Part shown: piece after piece, positions 9,880-21,304 of the stretch | Layout: each line of letters begins with the position of its first letter | Numbering within the stretch: position 1 is the first letter of the stretch | Source of the DNA: Hyaloperonospora brassicae | Taxonomy: Eukaryota; Oomycota; Peronosporomycetes; Peronosporales; Peronosporaceae | Reading direction: 5' to 3' | DNA length: 64,000 nucleotides | Assembly: GCA_947650285.1 (NCBI GenBank) | Contig: CANTFL010000049.1 | Span: forward strand, 24,372-88,371 | Program-made: the position numbers and the translations under genes | Notes under the pieces: generated by a model | Seen by the model: only the letters and a program-made list of their open reading frames with translations | Told to the model about the DNA's origin: nothing | Databases searched by the model: none

Positions 9880-12800
9880 TTATCCAATGCGCACGAGTGC
9901 GCGCAGTGCCGAGAGCTTTGTCGCGTCCAGCGCCTTCGTGAGGAGGTCTGCGAGCATCTGCTCCGACCTGACATAGCTCGCCGTGATGATACCGCGACGC
10001 GAGTAGTCGCAAAGGAACTTAAGGCGCACATCCACATGTTTTGCCTTCAGCGACGATGCCTCTCCCGCGATCTGCGCGATCGACGCTTGGTTGTCCACCC
10101 GCAACTGCATCGGGAGCGCGGGCTCTACGCCCACTTCGCACAACATCTCGCGCAGGCCGAGCAGCTCGCGCGCTACCTCACTCGCCGCGACAAACTCCGC
10201 CTCCATCGTCGACAGGGAGACGCCTCCCTGCTTCCGCGCACCCCAGCTGACAGCCATCCCGTTCAGCATCACGATGCCGCCCGTCATTGACTTCCGGTCC
10301 GTCTTGTCGGCGGCAAAATAGGCGTCGCTGAACGCTTCTAGGCGCACCGCCGCACCTAGATTGTCTTCTGGGATCATCGTGACCTTGAGCGCCACCGTTC
10401 CCTTGAGGTATCGCGCGATGCGCTTAGCCAATTTCCAGTCTGCTAGTCGAGGCGCGTGTGCTCGTCTCGTAACCTTGTGCACCGCAAATGCTATATCGGG
10501 GCGCGTGCAACGCGCCATCCAGAGCAGCGAGCCGACCAGCGACTGGAACTGGCGCACAGTCGCTCCTATTTGCGCTCTTGGCGTCATAAGAAGCTCCGCG
10601 TCGCCCTCCTTCAACTCGTAGCAGCTGTCGTCGATCGGCGTCCACGTCGATTTTGCGTAGGCGAGTCCGTTGTCGCGTAGGAGATCTCTGATGGCCTCCT
10701 CTTGATCGAGCGTGTACCCATTCTGACCGTTGTGCGTCACGCGCATGCCCAGGAACTTGCTGACACGCCCCAGGTACTTGATCGACAACGACGCGAGGCT
10801 TGTGAAGAACCGCTCGACCGCCGCCGCGCTCGTCCCTGTCGCTAGAAGATCGTCGACATACACGCCGACCACGACGAGGTCGTCGCCGTCGCGCTTCCAG
10901 TAGAAACACATGTCGCTCTCACACCGCGTGAAACCGGCAGTAGAGAGATTCGAGTGCAGCAGCTGGCTCCACAGCCATCCTGCCTGCTTGAGCCCGTTAT
11001 GGCTCTTCCGCAGCTCCAGCACCAGCTCGATCGCGTTCGAAACGCCTTGCGCTCGTAGCGTCTCCTTCGGGACTGGCATGCCGCGCGGCATCTGTAGATA
11101 GATGCGGAGGTGAGGCTCCTTGTCCGCTTTAACGTAGGCGTTGGGGATGTAACCGTGCTTGGCAGGCACCCCCCACGTAGCCGCAAGCGCCAGGATCACT
11201 TTGACTGTCGATAGGTCCATCACGGCAGCGAAGGTGAGGGTGTAGTCGACGCCAAGCACCTGTTCGTTTCCACAAGCCACCAGTCGCGCCTTCAGCCGCT
11301 CGAGGTCGCCATACGCATCTGTCTTGGTCTTGTAGACCCATTTGGTGTGCAGCGCATGCGTTCCTGCCGTTCGCCTAGTGGTAGTCCAGACGTCGTTGGC
11401 CTCGAGCGCGGCGATCTACTCTTGCATCTCCGTCTCCTAACCTTCGCGCTTGCCGCTGCGCATCGCCTGTCCGTAGTTAAGCGGATCGTGCTTGAAAGCA
11501 GCATTTACGGCTTCTCCGCTCGCGGCTGTCTCCTCCTGACGAGCAGCCGCTTCTGCGCGTTTCGAAGCCCCGCGTGTTCCTTGCGCCGCTCGCGTCCATC
11601 GCTTTCTGCTTTTACGCGTCGCCCTGTTGCCCTCTGCGCGACCATCGTTTGCCACTGCTTCTGCTGGCGTGTCCGTCTCTACCTGGCCTCCGGCTCGATC
11701 GCCGGCGTCCATCGCGCGTTGGAGTTGCGCGTTTTGCGCCTCCGTCAATGTCTCGATATTTTTGATGTGCTGCGTGACGACCACTTTGTTGTCACGCGGT
11801 AGCAGCACCTTGTATCCCTTGGTTTCCTCGCTGACGCCGACAATGATGGCGCGCGTCGAGCGTTGCAGCAGCGATTTCTTGCGCGGGTCCCTATACACGC
11901 TGCACTGCGAGCCAAAAACGACAATTCCACGCATATCCGGCGTCTTGCCCGTCAGCACCTCGAGTGGTGACGCTCTCTTTGCATTTTCTCGCGTGGAGCT
12001 CCGGTTGAGGATGTGGTCGGCGTATAGCACTGCGTCTCCCCAGAACATCAGGGGCAGCGCGCAGGCAAACATCACGCTACGCGCGAGGTTCAGCACTGTC
12101 CGGTGAATTCGTTCCGCCTTGCCGTTTGAGGCCTGATTGCGCGCCTCCGACACTTGGCGCGCGAAGCCCGTGCGCTCACAGAACAGGTCCACGTTGGCGT
12201 ATTCTCTGCCGCCGTCCGTGCGGAGAACGTGGACCTTGAACCCAAAGAGCTTCTCGAAATGAACGAGGAACGCCTCGAACTGCTTCGCTGCAGCGTCCTT
12301 CGTGCGCGCGAGGAAGACTCGGCAGTAGTTGCTCTTGTGATCAACGAAGTTCACAAGGTAACGATTGCCGAGTCGGTCCTGCGGCGTCATTGGACCCTTG
12401 AGGTCCGAGCATATGACGCCACCGATGCGATCGATGGGCGAGTGCGTGCCGCTGTCTTGTTGGGACTGCGCGTTGCGCGTCTGCTTACCCTCGAGGCACG
12501 ACACGCGCGCCATGCGTTTATTGTTGCTGAGCCAAATGCCTGATGCCGGATCTCGCGCCATGCGTTCGATCGTGTCGTACGCAAGGTGTCCGAGTCGCTG
12601 GTGCCAGTGCAACAGCGAGGCTTCGTGCGGCTCGTCGGCGTTGATTTCCGTTGCATGCGCTTCGAGAGCCGCCATGATCGCGTCGCCGCCTGCACCTTCC
12701 TTGTCGCGCGTAGCCTTCGTCAGGACATACAGCACGTTGCTGTCGATAGTGACATCGAACGCGACCGCACCATCGCTGCACCGAGCGAGCGATTGCCTGT

Positions 12801-14559
12801 CGCCGGAGTGCACTAGGGCAAATCCTTTGTTCGCAAGCTTGCCATACGACACAATGTTCTTCGCCAGTCGCGGCGCCAAGTACACATCTGTGAGCGTCAC
12901 TACCACCTCAGCGCTACGAGCGAGAACCTCGAGGCGCACGCTGCCAACACGCGTCAAGTGAAGCGACTCGTCGTCTGCCATCGCAATATCGTGGCTGCAA
13001 GCCGTCGAGTTGAGCAGAAGCGACTCGTCGTTGACAAGATGCCGGCTCGCCCCGCTATCGAGGATCCAGTCTCATCGGACAACGCCCATGGAATCGGTCG
13101 CCGCAAGCACGAAACCGCGTGTGCCGTCCGTGGCTCGTACTCCGTCGCTCGTCGCAATCAAGAAGCCGCATGAGTCGTCCTTTGCTCGCGCTCCAGCTCT
13201 TGCATTGGTCGCTGCGGCGTCCTTGCCGCGCGAGCCTTTCTTCCTTCTGTTGCGCTTCTTCGTGGTCTCCCTGCGCTTCTCGGTCAGTGCAAGGATCATG
13301 CTGGCGCCTCCACCCTCCGCGGGTGTCTCGTCGTCGTGCACGACTCGCGCGCGACAGTCGGCCGCGATGTGGCCTGGTCGCCCACATCGGTAGCACGTGA
13401 TCGCGCCCTTGGGTTTGCCTTCCACGTGCGCGGTGACGACCTCACGACCCACCGCGCTGCTACCGTGCTCAATGGACTGCGCGAAGTGCGCCAGCTCTTC
13501 GGCATGGCGTAGGTAGTCGACTCGCGTGGGTTCATACTTGGACCGCATCACATTCATCAGCTTCGGCGAAGCATGGTGGACGATGTTATCGAGAACGAGC
13601 GAATCGGCACCACCACGCGCCTCGCTGACGGCGACCATATACAGGAAGTGCTCTGCCCAGGTGCGTCGTGCGTCCTTCTTGGCCATGAATAACTTCATCG
13701 CCTGGCTTGCCGTGATTGACGTCTTAAACGTGCGCAGTAGCTGCTCCATGATGTACTCCAGTGTGGGTGATTGCGTCCACCAGGTATCGACCTGCTTGTA
13801 ATATTACCTATCAGCCGTGCCGGCGTGAAAGTGCCCAAGAAGGTCGACCTTGACATCTTCGGTCCATCCGAAACCACACGACGCTTCCGCGAGGCTCACC
13901 GCGCGCAGAAACGTACGCCCCCAATCAAAAAATCCGCTCCCGAGTCCGCGGTACAGCTCTGTACCATCGAACTTGCGTATGTTCAACTTCCGCTGGCTTG
14001 CCGACGGCATCCCATAACCGTTGAGGCCCGGTCGCACATACGCTTGTTACGGAGCGACTGGTTGCGGCGTCGGTAGCGTTGCATACTCCTGCAGAGGTGG
14101 CGCATGAGCTGGTGCGCGCTGCTGCAGCTGAGGTGCTGCGCGCGCGCGAGGTGGCTCGATCGGTGCGAATCGCGACGCGCCAAGATCAGTCGCGCGCTGG
14201 TACCCACGCGGCACGGGTGGCTTCTCCTCCGCGTCTCCAATCGCGTCGATCGTCATCGGCCGGCCGCGCGTGTTGGCGCCGAGATTCGAGGCTAACAGTC
14301 CGCTCTCCACGGCTACGAACATGCGCTCCTCCTCGTCTCGCACTCTCTGCGACGACTCGAGGCTCGCCAGTCTATCGGTGAGTGCGGCGAGCGCGGCGAG
14401 GATCTTATCGTCTCGCTGCCCGCTCTCGCGAGCGAGTCCATCGTCGACGAATGCGGGTGCGGTAGACGCACGCGCCGAAGAGCCGCGCCCAGGCGCAGTC
14501 CGAGGGACACCCCCTGGTGTCTTCGTTGTCGGTTCGGTGGTTGCGGCCATTGGGCTCAT
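9880..14559 (-). pseudogene. Copia-1 gag-pol polyprotein, single frame with five stop codons
   Basis: Starting at ATG 14559, one frame runs to 9880, about 1,560 codons. Gag contains a CCHC knuckle CYRCGRPGHIAADC at about 13,355-13,395. The protease follows with WILDSGASRHL near 13,050-13,070. The integrase has an HxxxH...C-type pre-core, then SDLKG, TDGGREY and NGKAERIHRT (about 12,700-11,900). The RT active site YVDD is at 10849-10860. The RNase H has SDAYFAADKT and STMEAEFVAAS. In-frame stops: TAA 14047-14049, TAA 13804-13806, TGA 13072-13074, TAG 11437-11439, TAG 11416-11418. No frameshift is needed anywhere, so decay is by point mutation only. Confidence 0.93.
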
Positions 14560-14563
14560 AACC
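14550..14563 (-). other. Primer-binding site of Copia-1, matching the tRNA-iMet anticodon arm
   Basis: Directly beside the 5' LTR, the plus strand reads TTGGGCTCATAACC, which equals the anticodon loop region of eukaryotic initiator tRNA-Met (TGGGCCCATAACC) with one mismatch. Drosophila copia is known to prime from a cleaved half of tRNA-iMet pairing at this same region. The gag ATG (14559-14557) lies inside the site, opposite the CAU anticodon. Confidence 0.7.
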
Positions 14564-14855
14564 TGTTGGCAAGATGCGTGTTGCGAGAAGGAAGCGTTAG
14601 GTGAAATTTAAGATACTGTTGTATTTCCTTACTAGTTCTCTCTTCTCTGCCATGCTTCCCAAAGCTCTCTGCTCCAGTCATCCATTTCGCACGCATTCTA
14701 GCCCTACTCGAATCACTATCCTGCTTGTCACTCTGCGTCCATCTTGTGCGCACAGCGAATTTGTGACATCATGATTCCAAATAAAACCCCAAGTCACCGG
14801 CCGAACACTCCGATCGCTTTTACGTACCCTTGCACCCATTTCCAACATTACAACA
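14564..14855 (-). repeat. 5' LTR of Copia-1
   Basis: Starts TGTTGG and ends TACAACA, where one terminal base differs from the other copy. It is the transcription-start side because gag begins beside it. Confidence 0.95.
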
Positions 14856-14860
14856 TAGCT
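14856..14860. repeat. Target-site duplication TAGCT (right) of Copia-1
   Basis: Partner of 9460-9464; exact 5-bp match. Confidence 0.93.
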
Positions 14861-17800
14861 TCACCAAAGTGGGTCTATATTCGTAAACCGTTTGCACTTC
14901 CCATGCTAGACCTCAGTCTCAGTCTCAGCCTTGACATCCGGCTTCCTTCGTAATTTAGATTTACTGGCGGTCCAAGTTTGTCCCCAAGGAGGAAACGATG
15001 ATCGAGCGAAGCCGCTCCAGTCGCCTTGAGCTTGAAATAAATGTACAAGTAAGTGGCTTCCGGAGTTTAGATGCCGACGTAAGCCGGCGGAAGGCGCCCA
15101 TACATCAAATTCGTGGTCAAATAATAAAGTATCGCATCTATGGTCTCATCCCCACGTGCTGGATTACAATCAAGGTCCGGGTACGACTGTGTGCTGAAAA
15201 CAAAGTTGTCACAGTGGACACCTTTCCTAGTCGACGCCCTATCTTCCAGGTGTGGTAGTTCTGCTGTGATAGACAGGTGTTAGCATTAGTTTCTCAACGT
15301 TCATTCGCTGTAATTAGCGCGGAAGATAGTGGGAATAACTCCTCCATTATTAAAGACACTGACAAGACTCGAAGCGGGTCCATAACGCGTCTTGGCGCGC
15401 GATTTTACATAGCGATCAATCACCATTACCTCTTTAACCACAACACTGTAGGCAAAAACACGGTTTTGGCGACTTAGAGGCTTTGACATGAGAAAGTTCT
15501 AGTCACAGGTGGTCGACTGATTCAATCGCCACCTATGAGAAGCACATGTTATTGCGAAAGAGTATCACTTCGTATGCACTTGAGACTCCGTTTATGAGCA
15601 TGTACGTGCGATGATAATACCACATCTAACTGTTGTCACTTTTAAACTTGACTTTTACGCACCACACCGCGTAGACCATCTTGCTACTTCAATTTCCCAA
15701 ACTCACCCCAGAAATTGGTTCACGCTAGTCACAAAGAGATCTCCTTAGTGACACTGAGGTAATCAGTCAACACCAGCTTTTTATTTGAACCAGTTAAATT
15801 CTGGCTGACACCTATGTAAACATGGCACCTCTGGGTAAGATACGAGGCACAATCACCCCAAGGCAAAAGCGTGTTCCACATTCCTTAACCGCTGGACAGG
15901 TTTACAATGCATGATGTAGAAAAGTGTCGTAATTGTGGTGCATAACCAATTGAGCATCCAGGGTTCTTGTTGTTAGTAACGTAGACTTAATAATGAACTC
16001 TAGCGATGTGACCTGCCACTCTTGAGTACGTTGTTGCCGTATGTTCTTGATGGTCGTTTACGTTTTCGCACTGGAATCGTTTTTTACTCTGTTACCCACG
16101 TGCGATATTTTAGCGACAGGCCTACCATTCGACAGCGGGATAGGTAGCGTTACGGTTGGATTGGTCCATTTCCGGTCAAAGACCACGAGCGAAACGCGGA
16201 GATCTGCTTTCGACTAGCTGACACTCTAATTCTACTCAATCATATGTTAAGCTTTGTTACAACTTCTGTGCTGGAATCTATTTTACCGATCCATATACTA
16301 TCAATCGAAGCATAACGTGTCGCGTTACACCAAAGGCAATTTGTGGATAATTAAATGACCATGAACATAGTTGCTCTCGAACTAGCGGATATACATCCTG
16401 TCGACGATGCTCGTCGAAAACGCTTGAAATGGAATTGACTTTGATGATATACAGCTCGGAAAACGAATGCGTCCGTCTACAACAAAGCCGTCAAGATCAC
16501 GTAGGTTATTCGCCATTGAAGAAAATAAGAAGCGTAATATGTCATCATGTACATGTGGATGTCATCAAGTGAAATGTGAGCTTGACTGAGAGAGGAAAAG
16601 ATCTCATTGCCACATTCGAAATGTAATATAGACATCATCGCGAATTACCGTTGAAGTAGGTACCCTAAAACAAAATTGTCATGATATTTAGGCTATCAGT
16701 AGTTGACATGTGCCGAAAGGATCATCAAGACGCTGCGTCATCGGTGTAATGGTGGTACACGATAAGTGGTACACCACGGTACATGTACGTGTACCATGTG
16801 GTGTGCCACTCGTTTGATCAGTGTCGTATCAGGTACGAAAGATACGTTTCAGGTTTTAATTTAGCAGAGCGTAAAACCTAACTTCTGGTAATCAGAAAGT
16901 GACTTCAATTTGCTTTTTAGTCGTAATATAAACATCAGTTCCAATTTTGATCCTTTATGGACACGTGCCTTGCTGAGACGTCTCAGATCTTTTAAGACTA
17001 TGTAATATTTGTTAAGGTGTAAAATCTTGAGCACTTTGTGGTGGTGATGGTTTGAATCGTTAGGTTTCTTGAACAAGGGTCTTGAGATTTTAATCTTATT
17101 GACTATCGGAGTCGATATTTCTACTACCTAAGTTTATCTGGCAAAGATGTATGTCAACACCACTACAATTGTCACATCCACATTTACACAATTCTACGAA
17201 CATGTGCATCTCCAACTTTTAGAGAATCGAACGCGGACTTCTGATGAGGTTAAATTATAGTTTCCATGATGCCATCACTTCTTGTTTTATCGTAATGCGA
17301 TGCAACGAGGGTGGTATTTGTTCTGCCGAACGCGTCAGAAAGTTGTAAAATTGTGCTTTCGGGGTTGTACCCTACAACCGAGCAAGTGGAATTGTGTGCG
17401 GTTATCAAAGTTCCGTTTAATCCATCCCATATCTTCATTTTACCTTGTATATACCTTGTGTTGAGCTTCTGCTAATAGCTGCATTATGCGGTATCTGATA
17501 ACTTGCGCTCACCACGCAAGACGCCTTAAAATTTGTCGTGTGTGTAAGCCCTCGATGAGTAGGCACCAATCACTGCGTTCATCAATGATCTTGCTGACGG
17601 TCTCACCATAGCTCATCGATTCTTCCGGTCCTGGGACCGTTCACCATGAAATGAATGCATCGTAGCACAAGGACCTTACTATCTTCGACGATGCGATATT
17701 AATTAGGCATTCTGTCCTATTCTTATACAACATAAGTCTTATTTCGACTCCCGTGGGCCTTTGTTTTCATACAAGGTATATATCGTGCTACAATTATTAA

Positions 17801-19680
17801 AAAAGTTGCAGAAAACGATATCGTTGTCAAAGCACAGGACAATACGATGGTAATTGTATTTTTTACGTCACGTGTCTCGAAAGAATTATCGGTAAATTTG
17901 GCTGTTTGCCAGCAAGACCATAATCGAGGGTCTGATGTCAATGCAAATCTTATCAGCGCAGCGTTTAGAATTAAGTTTGAATGTAGTAAAGGAAGCGCGA
18001 CCCAATGATTTGTAATAACAATATATTCACAAACTTCTCTGCATATGTCTCCTCCAACAACAGCACCATATACGATCCACTGATGACGAAAACATTAATA
18101 TAAATTAATCATGAAAAGGAATAGACACCTCACGCCCAAGTAAACATCAAGCTTCCAAAATTTGACACCAAATAGTACACTGTTGTTTTAATTTCCTTGA
18201 TAGCGAGACACTACGATGATCTGAAGGTGCTGAAGAACATTGGCGATATATTAATTACTTCTTAACTGATCACTTGCCACGGCGTCAAGAACAACCAAAA
18301 TATATTGGATACACACAGATCTGAGTACTCCAGTCCGTGTGTTGTCTTTTTGTTTAATGCGACTACCTTGTGTTTCCGTCGGTTGCACTACGCTTTATGT
18401 TACAGCTTTGACAGCTATTGATCTTTCTTTAAGTCGAAAAATGACTCGATATGATGCTGCACGTGTAATCTATGCACCGCACGCTTAAGACATTGTGTTG
18501 TTTCGGAATCAGGTGTAGCACTTCTAACACAAAAAGGGTTTCAATCTGATACGCCTTCCATAAATAAGCGGACCTCGATAATATTTGGTCGCAACTAATC
18601 TTACATATACAGCCTTCGAGGATGCTACAATTGTATGATCAGCATTGAGAGCATTAGCGTCCCCTAAATCAGCCTTGCGATCCTGTATGTCCAGTCTTTG
18701 TACATGTTCCTGCATTCGATTTTATCTTGATCAACCTTGCAAGTCATCGATATCCTTTCCAAGCAATTAAGGATTTTATGTCGTCTTCAGATTGATTATC
18801 ATGCGACTAATCAGTCATTACAGCCAGAATTCTCCATCCGGTCACGACAATCACTCGGCGAGTTTAAAACACAAGAGAAAGAGCTCTGTATATGTACACT
18901 AAAATACTGCGTTATATGACTACGCCTCTTGTATCTTGCTAACCTGCCTGTAAGCTTGTATTTAATTATATAATTATAATATTATTGAATTAGTATCTAA
19001 TCAATTGTGAATAAGGTACATAAAAAGCGGTGATGACTTTCAATTGCTCAATCATGTCGACAACCCAAACTAAATCGATTAGCCAACGCGAAACAACACA
19101 TAGATATAAACAAATGACGAAAGAGTCCGCTGAGAATAAGTGGCATTCCATATATATTGTGAATATAAGGCATATTGTAGATACATTACAGGAACTTTCT
19201 ACAATATTTTATATCAATCACCACGACCGGCAAGACCATGGCAACGCCGACAATCGATGAGTTTGGTAAGCCGAAATAACGTAATAACGTTTTATGTCTC
19301 TCCTGAAACCCAGGCGTGACTTGTCATACGTATTGCGCGATCGGACTATCGCCACCGACACTAATATCACAAACAGCTCGACGTACCTCGAGAGTCTGGA
19401 TATGTTCTTTCTCCTAGAAGAAAGAGACGATTTTATCAAGAAAAATGTCGAAAATATCTAGATCCTCGTTCTGGGACATCCGTAACCAGTAAGTCCTGGA
19501 GATTATATATATCTTTTCGGATGTAAGCGCATCAATAAGCGGTATTTTCGTTATTTGCTGGTCCATATTCGAGTCATACATATCATAGCTTATACATAAA
19601 TGAATTGATATTATCAATATATACTCTACCCCGTGGTAATTAGCACTTCTCCCCTCTCGAGATTATGATAATTTTGATCA
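14861..19680. other. AT-rich gene-free DNA
   Basis: No recognisable gene, domain or LTR in about 4.8 kb. Open frames are short (under 80 codons) and lack motifs. A palindromic segment at 16765-16810 is listed separately. Probably eroded repeats. Confidence 0.5.
16765..16810. repeat. Imperfect 46-nt palindrome
   Basis: Left arm AGTGGTACACCACGGTACA and right arm TGTACCATGTGGTGTGCCACT are near reverse complements around a TGTACG centre. Could form a hairpin or cruciform. No neighbouring gene explains it. Confidence 0.75.
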
Positions 19681-19719
19681 GCCTCTCAAGTTGATCTCAA
19701 CTCCGGACCACTTCCAAAT

Positions 19720-21300
19720 TTGCTAAGCACCGCGCACCGCCCTGTAAGCCCCGTACCAGCTGCCAGGTATGAAAGAAATATTTGTACACCAACCTGCCTC
19801 ACGCTTCTCAGCTTGAGCCCGGACTCTTCAGTCCACCACGCCCCATGCGCGGGTCGGCGGACCCCATCACAGGGGGGCTGCCGCCGCATGACAGCGCACC
19901 GCCCGACCAAGAGGTCGGAGATCGTCGATTTCCAGGAGTCGGAGGGCCACTCTCACAGGGAGGGGTTGCTGCCCAGTACGGTAGGGGGGATCAAAGCGCT
20001 GTCCTTTCTGAGGGGAATGACGAAGGGCCGTCGTTCGTGACTCGTCTGTGACGCTCGGCGACACAGCCTTTCCGGAGGGCGTCCGTACCGATTTGACGCC
20101 TGTATCCTGTCAACCGTCGCCTAAGGCTAAGCAGGGACCCGAAACGGAGTCGGTCCCTACCCAACCGTCGCCTTCAAGCCGAAAGCTGGATCACCGCCTG
20201 TCCCAGGCGACCAGTCGCTTGACACTCCGACGCTTGACGGATCTCCGGACGATTGCCCTCAGTCGTCCGGCCGCAAGATATCTACGCGGCGTTATTGGAG
20301 GCTCGAAAAATGGTGATGAATGACCATCCACGTGACAAATGGCTTACGACGCTAGCCGAGCTATTCACGATCGTCCACGACTCCGTAAAAATTGACGCGG
20401 AGCCTCGTCCCTCCGGGAAAGGAGCGTTTCCTAAGATTACGACGTGAAGAAAAAGTCACCCTTTTCCAGTTCTTTGAGTTCGCGTGTGTGAGCTGTGATG
20501 CCACGTACGCGGCATGGACGGATTACGCCACAATAGTGACCCAAACACTTATCAACACTAATTTGGCCTTCCGGCCTATTGCGCAGAGCATGACCAGCAA
20601 GGTAAAATGCGCTCGTCTAAAGCCGTTGATTCAGTGGGCACCGTCCCCCAAGACGGACCGTGGAGCCACGGAGGGAGGGGAACGCCTCCAAGATCGCCGT
20701 GACACCTACAAAGTCTTCACGTTTAATCCGGCGGTTCACAACTTTTAGGACATTGGAAATTTACGGGCGCTGTGTCTGCAGCCAGCAAACTCCAAGAGCG
20801 GTGTCCAGCTTCGTGACGGCACACTCGATAAGTGGAGGATTATCAGCGGGCTAGCGGAGGGAAGAATCGTATGCAGGCGCCTGCCGGTGATTTTAAGTAG
20901 CGTTTTGGATTCGAAGGAACGGGTCCGACTATCCCGAACTATTCGGGCTTAGGTGGAGGGTGAACTCGAGTTGCACCTGCGTAGCGGGACAAACATTCGT
21001 CAGTGTCGACAGACTACAAGAGCCATCAATGAAGATATTTTGTTGGATGCGGAACGATTGCGAGTGGACCAGAAAGTTCTTCGGCGTTTTCTCAACGTTG
21101 CTATGACGATTAGCTACAACCCCCTTCAACGCTGTTTTTTAATTTTTTGACCGTGTCGCAGCACGTAATTTCGAATTGGTATCCGTCCCGTTTTAGAACG
21201 AGGTCTACCGTGTGGCCAACATGCATCTTCCGGCCAAGGGGTCGATTCGGGCGCGTCAACTCAGCCGTGATGGCACGCGTCTGGCTACTGAGTAGGAATA
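19720..21300 (+). pseudogene. LINE ORF1, 5' part (gag-like, frameshifted)
   Basis: Several overlapping short frames (19782-20051, 20048-20323, 20392-20748, 20953-21150) have coding-like composition, with Pro/Gly-rich then charged stretches. They are in different frames, so multiple indels are implied. No domain is identified. Confidence 0.5.
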
Positions 21301-21304
21301 TGCA

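Larger units (their letters stand above)
9465..14855 (-). mobile_element. Complete Ty1/Copia LTR retrotransposon (Copia-1)
   Basis: A 5.39-kb element on the minus strand. Both LTRs are 292 bp (9465-9756 and 14564-14855) with TGTTGG...CCAACA ends, and the site is flanked by a 5-bp target duplication TAGCT (9460-9464 and 14856-14860). I counted about 9 differences between LTRs, roughly 97% identity, so the insertion is moderately recent. Internal order on the minus strand is gag, protease, integrase, reverse transcriptase, RNase H, which is Copia order. All coding parts lie in one frame, broken only by stop codons. Confidence 0.97.

Noticed and set aside
11574..14611. Many plus-strand frames across Copia-1
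   Set aside because: Shadows of the minus-strand gag-pol.
16861..17076. Minus-strand 71-codon Lys/Leu-rich frame
   Set aside because: AT-rich composition gives such peptides by chance; no signal peptide or effector motif.
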